DNA of 6,021 nucleotides from Flavobacteriaceae bacterium UBA5079 (GTDB lineage Bacteria; Bacteroidota; Bacteroidia; Flavobacteriales; Flavobacteriaceae), in assembly GCA_002414705.1 (NCBI GenBank), contig DIAL01000132.1:3837-9857 (forward strand), in the 5' to 3' direction. The stretch's first letter is position 1; each line of letters opens with the position of its first letter. Shown one piece after another: positions 1-5,130 of the stretch. Both the position numbers and the translations under genes were made by a program. The notes under the pieces are model-generated. The model was not told the origin of the DNA. It searched no databases and saw nothing but the letters and a program-made list of their open reading frames with translations.

Positions 1-459
1 CAATTAGTTCACAAATGGCGAACAGAAGAACATGCCATTTTAATTGGTGCAAATACTGCTTTGGCAGATAATCCAAGCTTAACGGTTAGAGATTGGACAG
101 GAAAAAATCCCATCCGATTTGTAATTGATAGACTTGAGAAACTCGCCAATGATTTAGTAGTTTTCAATAACGAAGCTGAAACATTTCGTATTACTGAAAA
201 TAATATAGATTTCACTAAACCAATAGCAAAACAAATTGGTGTTTTTTTGCATAACAATGACATTCAATCCATTATTATTGAAGGTGGTGCACAAACACTT
301 CAAACGTTTATTGATGAAAATATTTGGGACGAAGCTCGAGTATTTACAGGTAAAACGACTTTTACAGAAGGCACCAAAGCACCGGATTTTTCTGGTGAAT
401 TATTAGAAGAAACGTCTATCCTAAATGATATGTTGCGCATTTATAAAAACACATTATGA
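1..459 (+). CDS. ribD: RibD, C-terminal reductase domain (5' partial)
   Basis: The frame is open from base 1, so the gene starts before the window; 152 codons and a TGA stop are visible. The segment matches the reductase half of bifunctional RibD, which reduces the ribosyl side chain of the deaminated pyrimidine with NADPH in cytosolic riboflavin synthesis. Supporting motifs are AILIGANTALADNPSLTVR (visible residues 12-30), equivalent to the substrate-binding 'T..ADDP.LTVR' block, and IIIEGGAQTL (91-100), the glycine-rich NADPH-binding block. The deaminase domain with its zinc motif would lie upstream and cannot be seen, so a stand-alone reductase is possible. An internal TTG at 61 is not the start, because the conserved domain continues upstream of it. 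The stop overlaps the next ATG by four bases (ATGA, 456-459), which implies operon membership and translational coupling. Confidence 0.92.
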   Translation, partial: QLVHKWRTEEHAILIGANTALADNPSLTVRDWTGKNPIRFVIDRLEKLANDLVVFNNEAETFRITENNIDFTKPIAKQIGVFLHNNDIQSIIIEGGAQTLQTFIDENIWDEARVFTGKTTFTEGTKAPDFSGELLEETSILNDMLRIYKNTL

Positions 460-1067
460 TTAAAACACTAATTTTCGATTTTGGCGATGTATTCATTAAT
501 CTGGATAAAGTTGGTGCTATGCAAAATGCGCTAAATTTATTTCAATTAAACAAGTTCTCACCTGAAATGATTGCCTGTAATGAAGCTTATGAACAAGGCC
601 ATATCTCTTCCGAAGCTTTTATAACATTTTATAAAAATGAGTTTCCTAATTTAAGTGAAATTGAGATTTTAGATGCTTGGAATTTTATTTTAAGAGATTT
701 TCCAATCCGTAGGTTAGAATTTTTAAAACAATTAGCATCGGATAATAAATACCAACTTATTTTATTGAGTAATACCAATGCACTTCATATAAAATGGATT
801 CAAGAACGCGTGCCTTTTTATGAAGAATTTAAAGCACAGTTTGACCAATTCTACTTATCGCACGAAATCCAATTAAGAAAACCGAATCATACTATTTACC
901 AATTTGTTTTAAATGAAAACAATTTAAAACCAGAAATGTGCCTATTTATTGATGATACGGAAGAAAACACGCTTGCTGCTGCCGAATTAAATCTCCATAC
1001 ATGGCATATAAATCCAGACACGGATGATATTGTTAATTTGTTCAACGTTAAAAAACACCTATTTTGA
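456..1067 (+). CDS. HAD-superfamily hydrolase, subfamily IA, YihX-like
   Basis: A 203-residue protein with the haloacid dehalogenase motifs in order. Motif I is IFDFGDV (6-12) with nucleophile Asp8. A helical cap follows, roughly residues 15-85. Motif II is LLSNTN (103-108) with Ser105, and motif III is RKP (141-143) with Lys142. Motif IV is FIDDTEEN (164-171) with Asp166/Asp167 for Mg2+. The SNTN and IDD-EN pattern and the cap resemble E. coli YihX, an alpha-D-glucose-1-phosphate phosphatase. The usual +2 Asp of motif I is Gly10, as in YihX (DLGN), with Asp11 next to it. It is predicted to be a cytosolic phosphatase of unknown substrate. Flavin synthesis needs a HAD phosphatase for a RibD-pathway intermediate, so its place after ribD is suggestive but only inference. 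Both ends overlap neighbouring genes by 4 bases. Confidence 0.9.
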   Translation: MIKTLIFDFGDVFINLDKVGAMQNALNLFQLNKFSPEMIACNEAYEQGHISSEAFITFYKNEFPNLSEIEILDAWNFILRDFPIRRLEFLKQLASDNKYQLILLSNTNALHIKWIQERVPFYEEFKAQFDQFYLSHEIQLRKPNHTIYQFVLNENNLKPEMCLFIDDTEENTLAAAELNLHTWHINPDTDDIVNLFNVKKHLF

Positions 1068-1927
1068 TATATTTACTGTTAAGCATATTAGCATCCACCA
1101 TTATTTTTGTTCTGTTTAAGTTATTTGGTAAACACCAAGTTAACACGTTACAAGCAATTGTTTTCAATTATATAACAGCTTTTTGTGTTGGAATTACTGC
1201 TTATCAAGAACCCATAAACGTGCAAACAATTATTTCTACCGAATGGTTTTATGGTGCCATTTTTTTAGGTTTTTTGTTCATTGCTATTTTTAATGTAATG
1301 GCTATTACATCACAGCGTGTTGGTTTATCAGTAGCTAGCGTTGCTACAAAAATGAGCGTGATTATTCCTGTTGTTTTTGGAATTTATGTGTATCATGAAA
1401 GTGCCGGATTGCTTAAAATAATTGGCATTATTGCCGCATTAATTGCGGTTTATTTAGCTTCTGTAAAATCGGGAACTCGCATTAAAAACAAAAGCAATTA
1501 TATCTATCCTATTATCATATTTCTTGGTTCAGGAATTATAGACACCTCCATAAAATATATAGAAACTACTTATTTAACTGAAAATGGTATTCCAATATTT
1601 TCGGCTACTATTTTTGGTTTTGCTGCCATAATTGGAATATGTACGCTATTGATTAAAAAACTGCAAGGAAATTTCACATTTGATTCTAAAAGTTTAATCG
1701 CTGGACTTGTTTTAGGTATGGTTAATTACGCATCTATATATTACCTTTTAAAAGCATTAGATCATGAAACGCTGTAAAGTTCTACCATTTTCACAGTTAA
1801 TAATGTGGCTATTATTTTATTAACATCGCTTTTAGGATTATTGCTATTTAAAGAAAAGCTCTCGACAAAAAATTGGATAGGTATAAGTTTAGCCGTAATT
1901 TCGATTTTGTTAGTAACTGCCTTGTAA
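1064..1927 (+). pseudogene. EamA/DMT-family permease interrupted by an in-frame TAA
   Basis: The start is TTG at 1064, overlapping the upstream TGA (TTGA); MIYLLLSILAS at the N-terminus looks right for the family and there is no earlier start. The product resembles EamA drug/metabolite-type transporters, inner-membrane proteins of about 290 residues with ten helices in two repeats; the substrate is unknown. Hydrophobic segments lie at about residues 2-19, 31-47, 62-82, 90-110, 116-133, 147-160, 178-196 and 210-229. Codon 238 is TAA (1775-1777). The same frame then continues for 49 codons to TAA at 1925-1927, encoding two more helices (about 239-262 and 271-287) joined by a KEK loop, exactly as needed to complete the fold. 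The full frame would be 287 codons. CAA to TAA is the simplest cause. The 237-residue truncated protein lacks helices 9-10 and is probably non-functional. The terminal TAA abuts the yigZ ATG. Confidence 0.88.
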
Positions 1928-2545
1928 ATGATTCAAAAAGACACGTATAAAACCATTTCAAAACCTTCCGAGGAAGTCCTATTTAAAGATAAAAACAGCA
2001 AGTTTTTTGGCTATGCTTTTCCCATAAAACATGAGAATGATGTTAAAGATCATATTGAGGTTTTAAAAAAAAAACATCATACAGCTGGACATTGGTGTTA
2101 TGCTTACCAAACTGGTATGGATGAAACCAATATTTATTTTAGAGCAAATGATGATGGCGAACCCAACAATAGTGCTGGCATGCCAATATATGGGCAAATC
2201 CAATCGTATAATGTTACCAACATTTTAATAGTCGTTGTTCGTGTTTTTGGAGGCGTAAAACTTGGTGTTGGTGGTTTAATACATGCGTATAAAACAACAG
2301 CTCAAATGGCTTTGGAAGCTTCTAAAATTGTAAAGCGCACCATAAATAAGCAATTTATTATTCGGTTTGATTACAAGAACATGAATAAAGTTATGCGGAT
2401 TATTAAAGAGAATAATTTAAAAATAGTCGACCAAACTTTGGAGTTAGATTGTCAGATTATTATTTCAGTCCGATTAAAAGACAGCGAAAAGATTTTAGAA
2501 AAACTTGAAGCTATCTTTGAAGTATCAATTAAGGAGCTTGATTAA
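1928..2545 (+). CDS. yigZ: YigZ/IMPACT-family protein (UPF0029)
   Basis: A 205-residue soluble protein. The N-terminal IMPACT domain (about 1-125) shows SKFFGYAFPI (24-33), HTAGHWCYAY (51-60), DDGEPNNSAGMPI (75-87), and VVVRVFGG (102-109) followed by LGVGGLIHAY (112-121). These are the hallmark blocks of E. coli YigZ and eukaryotic IMPACT. The C-terminal part (about 140-205) fits the ferredoxin-like UPF0029 domain. IMPACT regulates the Gcn2 kinase in eukaryotes; the bacterial role is not settled, though ribosome or nucleic-acid binding has been suggested. ATG 1928 directly follows the permease stop, so translation probably depends on ribosomes arriving from upstream; the nonsense codon in the permease could lower its expression. 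A run of ten A (2065-2074) encodes LKKK. The last 17 bases overlap the convergent thioesterase gene. Confidence 0.92.
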   Translation: MIQKDTYKTISKPSEEVLFKDKNSKFFGYAFPIKHENDVKDHIEVLKKKHHTAGHWCYAYQTGMDETNIYFRANDDGEPNNSAGMPIYGQIQSYNVTNILIVVVRVFGGVKLGVGGLIHAYKTTAQMALEASKIVKRTINKQFIIRFDYKNMNKVMRIIKENNLKIVDQTLELDCQIIISVRLKDSEKILEKLEAIFEVSIKELD

Positions 2546-2945
2546 AGGATTCTATTTTCTTCAAAATATAATCTGGGCACTTCATAGGTCGTTTACTTTT
2601 CATATCAATAAAAGCTAAAACGGTGTTTGCTGTAACTAAAACTTCACCAGCAGAATTAATAATTTCATAATCAAATTCTATCTTAACTGACGGCATTTTT
2701 TTTAGCTGTGTTTTCACTTTAACAACCTCATCATAAAGGGCTGATTTCTTATAATTTAAGCTCATGGAAATCACAGGTAACATCACACCGCTTTTTTCCA
2801 TTTCATTATATGATAAACCCATTTTTCGCAACCATTCAGTTCGTCCCATCTCTAGATATAACGCATAATTTCCATGATGAACCACACCCATTTGGTCGGT
2901 TTCACCATATCTCACTCTTATTGGTATTTCATCGGAAAAGAACAT
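2529..2945 (-). CDS. Acyl-CoA thioesterase, 4HBT/hotdog fold (YbgC/FadM-like)
   Basis: A 138-residue protein, full length for a single-hotdog 4-hydroxybenzoyl-CoA thioesterase-type enzyme. The active-site block runs RVRYGETDQMGVVHHGNY (residues 10-27): Asp17 is the expected catalytic residue, followed by the MGVVHH turn and Tyr27. A central helix (about 28-45, YLEMGRTEWLRKMG) and the later beta-strands of a hotdog fold follow. It would hydrolyse acyl-CoA thioesters in the cytosol; chain length and substrate cannot be told from sequence. The first ATG (complement of 2943-2945) fits the family start. It is read toward yigZ and overlaps its 3' end by 17 bp (2529-2545), and it is divergent from dnaA. 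It contains an eight-base homopolymer (2696-2703) encoding Lys residues, with no frame disruption. Confidence 0.93.
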   Translation of the reverse strand: MFFSDEIPIRVRYGETDQMGVVHHGNYALYLEMGRTEWLRKMGLSYNEMEKSGVMLPVISMSLNYKKSALYDEVVKVKTQLKKMPSVKIEFDYEIINSAGEVLVTANTVLAFIDMKSKRPMKCPDYILKKIESFNQAP

Positions 2946-2995
2946 TGTGTTTAATATTTTTTTTGTAGTTTAGACAACGCAATAAACATGCGAAA

Positions 2996-3042
2996 AAAAA
3001 TCTTAAAATTCAATAGTAATACATTTTTTTTTTAAGATTTTT
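2996..3042. repeat. AT-rich inverted repeat in the thioesterase/dnaA gap
   Basis: AAAAATCTTAAAA (2996-3008) and TTTTAAGATTTTT (3030-3042) are perfect 13-base reverse complements separated by 21 bases. Flanking homopolymers (A8 at 2993-3000, T10 at 3024-3033) make part of the match easy by chance, but the TCTTAA/TTAAGA core is not explained by them. It lies between two divergent genes, so it need not be a terminator. It could be an operator, an easily melted region, or a bidirectional structure in the leader RNAs. Its function is unknown. Confidence 0.6.
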
Positions 3043-3047
3043 GTTCA

Positions 3048-3055
3048 CATATTTG
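3048..3055 (+). promoter_or_regulatory. dnaA: Candidate -7 element for dnaA (Bacteroidota type)
   Basis: CATATTTG matches the Bacteroidota -7 consensus TAnnTTTG except at the first base and lies about 70 bases before the dnaA ATG, implying a leader of roughly 60 nt. No good -33 TTTG is seen at the expected distance; that position lies in the T-tract at 3024-3033. No SD-like sequence precedes the ATG; the bases just before it are A/T-rich, as is common in this phylum. This is a tentative assignment. Confidence 0.35.
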
Positions 3056-3125
3056 CCAAGCTAAAGATCAACGAGGAATTTCATTTCTCTATTCAACAAC
3101 TAACTAGTAAATTTTAATTTTTATA

Positions 3126-4553
3126 ATGAGTGTAACTGCGCAATCGGTATGGGGAAATTGTCTGGAATTTATAAAGGATAATATACAACCGCAAGCATAT
3201 AAAACATGGTTTGAACCAATAGTTGCAGTAAAATTCACTGATAACGCGTTGAGTATTCAGGTGCCAAGTAAATTCTTTTACGAATGGCTGGAAGAGCATT
3301 ACGTTAAAATTTTAAAAGTAGCTTTAACAAAACAACTTGGGGAAAATGCCAAATTGGTTTACATTATTAAAATGGAAAACACATATGGCAATAAGCAACC
3401 ATTTACGGAACGTATTCCAAGTTCTAATCGTTCAGCAGTAAAGGCTCAAGACGTTGATATTCCATTAAACAATAAAAATCCTGAATTGCGTAATCCTTTT
3501 ATTATTCCAGGTATTAGGAATGTAAAAATTGAATCGCAATTAAACCCTAACTATAGTTTTGAAAACTTTTTAGAAGGTGACTCCAACCGTCTAGCCAGAA
3601 GTGCAGGTTTAGCTGTAGCAGCAAAACCAGGAGGCACATCTTTTAACCCATTATTAATTTTTGGTGGAGTTGGTTTAGGAAAAACCCATTTAGCACATGC
3701 TATTGGTGTAGATATTAAAGATAAATATCCTGAAAAAACGGTTTTATATATTTCAGCTGAAAAATTCACGCAACAATATATAGATGCTGTTAAGAAAAAT
3801 AATAGAATTGATTTTATTCATTTTTATCAAATAATTGACATTTTAATTATTGATGATGTTCAGTTTTTATCTGGTAAGTCTGGAACTCAAGATGTATTTT
3901 TTCACATCTTTAATCACTTACATCAAAACGGAAAACAAGTTATTTTAACGAGTGATAAAGCACCTGTAGATATGCAGGATATTGAACAACGCTTATTATC
4001 ACGATTTAAATGGGGACTTTCAGCAGAATTACAGAGTCCAGATTTTGAAACCCGTGTTTCTATATTGAAAAACAAACTTTATAGAGATGGTGTTGAAATG
4101 CCAGAAGAAATTATTGAATACGTTGCCAAACATATTAAAACTAATATTCGTGAATTGGAAGGTGCTATAATTTCGTTAATTGCCCAATCATCTTTTAATA
4201 AAAAAGAAATTACAGCTGATTTAGCGAAACAAGTGGTTGAGAAGTTTGTGAAAAACACCAAACGTGAAGTTTCAATAGATTATATCCAGAAAATTGTATC
4301 CGATTATTTCCAAATGGATGTAGACACCTTACAGTCTAAAACCAGAAAACGCCATATTGTTCAAGCAAGACAGTTGGCTATGTTTTTTGCGAAAAAATAC
4401 ACAAAAGCATCTTTAGCTAGTATTGGCTCTCAAATTGGAAAACGTGATCATGCTACAGTACTACATGCTTGTAAAACGGTTGATAATTTATCATCTACAG
4501 ACAAGCAGTTTAAAAAATATGTTGACGATTTAACTAAAAAATTGTCTGTTTAA
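3126..4553 (+). CDS. dnaA: Chromosomal replication initiator DnaA
   Basis: A full-length DnaA of 475 residues that binds DnaA boxes at oriC, oligomerises with ATP and opens the origin. Domain I spans about 1-80 (SVWGNCLEFIKD...YKTWFEPI), the helicase/partner-interaction domain. The linker, domain II, is about 85-120. Domain III AAA+ has Walker A GGVGLGKT (180-187, Lys186), Walker B ILIIDDVQFL (239-248, Asp243/Asp244), an arginine-finger region RLLSRFKWGL (289-298, Arg293 likely) and sensor II NIRELEGA (340-347, Arg342). Domain IV (about 380-475) ends in the DnaA signature GKRDHATVLHACKTV (438-452) that reads the DnaA box. Ala443 stands where E. coli has Thr435. The start ATG gives the standard N-terminus. 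It is followed 20 bp later by the phosphatase gene, so the two are probably co-transcribed. An ordinary, intact copy. Confidence 0.99.
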   Translation: MSVTAQSVWGNCLEFIKDNIQPQAYKTWFEPIVAVKFTDNALSIQVPSKFFYEWLEEHYVKILKVALTKQLGENAKLVYIIKMENTYGNKQPFTERIPSSNRSAVKAQDVDIPLNNKNPELRNPFIIPGIRNVKIESQLNPNYSFENFLEGDSNRLARSAGLAVAAKPGGTSFNPLLIFGGVGLGKTHLAHAIGVDIKDKYPEKTVLYISAEKFTQQYIDAVKKNNRIDFIHFYQIIDILIIDDVQFLSGKSGTQDVFFHIFNHLHQNGKQVILTSDKAPVDMQDIEQRLLSRFKWGLSAELQSPDFETRVSILKNKLYRDGVEMPEEIIEYVAKHIKTNIRELEGAIISLIAQSSFNKKEITADLAKQVVEKFVKNTKREVSIDYIQKIVSDYFQMDVDTLQSKTRKRHIVQARQLAMFFAKKYTKASLASIGSQIGKRDHATVLHACKTVDNLSSTDKQFKKYVDDLTKKLSV

Positions 4554-4568
4554 TCCTTTAAATTTAAC

Positions 4569-4584
4569 TTCCGATGTCTCGGGA
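4569..4584 (+). promoter_or_regulatory. Small hairpin covering the phosphatase start codon
   Basis: TTCCGA (4569-4574) can pair with TCGGGA (4579-4584) around a TGTC loop, giving six pairs including one G-T. The GC-rich core stands out from the AT-rich surroundings. The A of the ATG at 4574 is in the stem and the TG in the loop. It could reduce initiation at this ATG or be the remnant of an intergenic palindrome. The stem is too short to be a convincing terminator and has no T-tract after it. Confidence 0.4.
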
Positions 4585-5047
4585 TGCTCACATTACTAAA
4601 ATACTCATGGTTTGTTTAGGCAATATTTGCCGCTCACCTCTTGCGGAAGGTATTTTAAAATCCAAACTTCCAGACACTGGTTATTTAGTAGATTCTGCTG
4701 GAACAGGAAATTATCATGTAGGTGATACTCCAGATCCACGCTCGATTAAAACAGCGGAAAAATATGGGTTAGATATTACAACACAACGCGGCAGACAGTT
4801 TGCTATTTCTGATTTTGATACTTTTGATTGTATTTATGTAATGGATAGTTCTAATTTTGAGAATGTTGTCAAACTTGCTAGAAATGCTAACGATATTGCA
4901 AAAGTTCATTACATTTTAAATGAAATTTATCCAAATCAAAATCATAGTGTTCCCGACCCTTACACAGGTGGTATTCAGGGTTTTGATAATACTTTCAAAA
5001 TGCTTGATGAAGCATGCTCGATTTTAGCTCACAAAATTCTTAAATAG
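4574..5047 (+). CDS. Low-molecular-weight protein tyrosine phosphatase
   Basis: A 157-residue cytosolic protein of typical family length. The P-loop CLGNICRS (14-21) carries nucleophile Cys14 and phosphate-binding Arg20. The general-acid loop is DPYTGG (128-133) with Asp128, preceded by SVP. DSAGTGNYHVGDTPDPRS (40-57) is also typical. It would dephosphorylate phosphotyrosine; bacterial relatives often act on tyrosine kinases of polysaccharide export, but no such genes are in the window. The ATG at 4574 is the only ATG close upstream of the domain. It adds six residues (MSRDAH) before ITKILMVCLGN, where relatives as I recall them usually begin with MTKIL; the aligned codon here is ATT (4592-4594). 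The start is therefore uncertain. The gene follows dnaA by 20 bp and is probably in the same operon. Confidence 0.95.
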   Translation: MSRDAHITKILMVCLGNICRSPLAEGILKSKLPDTGYLVDSAGTGNYHVGDTPDPRSIKTAEKYGLDITTQRGRQFAISDFDTFDCIYVMDSSNFENVVKLARNANDIAKVHYILNEIYPNQNHSVPDPYTGGIQGFDNTFKMLDEACSILAHKILK

Positions 5048-5055
5048 CTGTTTAT

Positions 5056-5096
5056 CAATAATTAAATGCTATTAATATGACATTTGATTGTTTTTT
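5056..5096 (+). terminator. Weak candidate terminator after the phosphatase gene
   Basis: CAAT (5056-5059) plus AAATG (5064-5068) can pair with CATTT (5081-5085) plus ATTG (5087-5090), with an asymmetric internal loop and a 12-base apical loop, followed by six T (5091-5096). It is placed correctly between the phosphatase stop and the next gene. The stem is AT-rich and imperfect, so it may not be real; the same stretch must also hold any promoter of the downstream gene. Confidence 0.3.
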
Positions 5097-5130
5097 CGTA
5101 ATTTGTAATTGCAAGTCTAAAAAAAGAAAA

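Noticed and set aside
9..263. 84-residue minus-strand ORF
   Set aside because: It is antisense to the RibD reductase domain, which has recognisable substrate- and NADPH-binding blocks.
1805..1927. Separate small membrane protein from GTG 1805 after the permease stop
   Set aside because: The frame is the exact continuation of the permease and would begin within helix 9; a broken permease explains it better than a new gene.
3011..3018. Minus-strand -7 element TACTATTG for the thioesterase
   Set aside because: It has one mismatch to TAnnTTTG and no -33 TTTG at a suitable distance; too weak to annotate in such AT-rich DNA.
3114..3299. 61-residue minus-strand ORF over the dnaA start
   Set aside because: It is the antisense shadow of dnaA, with no recognisable domain and a composition expected from the opposite strand.
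3551..4261. Two minus-strand ORFs inside dnaA (3551-3769 and 4079-4261)
   Set aside because: Both are shadows of the AAA+ and domain IV coding regions of dnaA.
5083..5105. Promoter for the dehydrogenase from TTTG (5083-5086) and TAATTTG (5099-5105)
   Set aside because: The spacing of 12 bases is too short for a Bacteroidota promoter and the -7 element lacks one base, so I did not list it.
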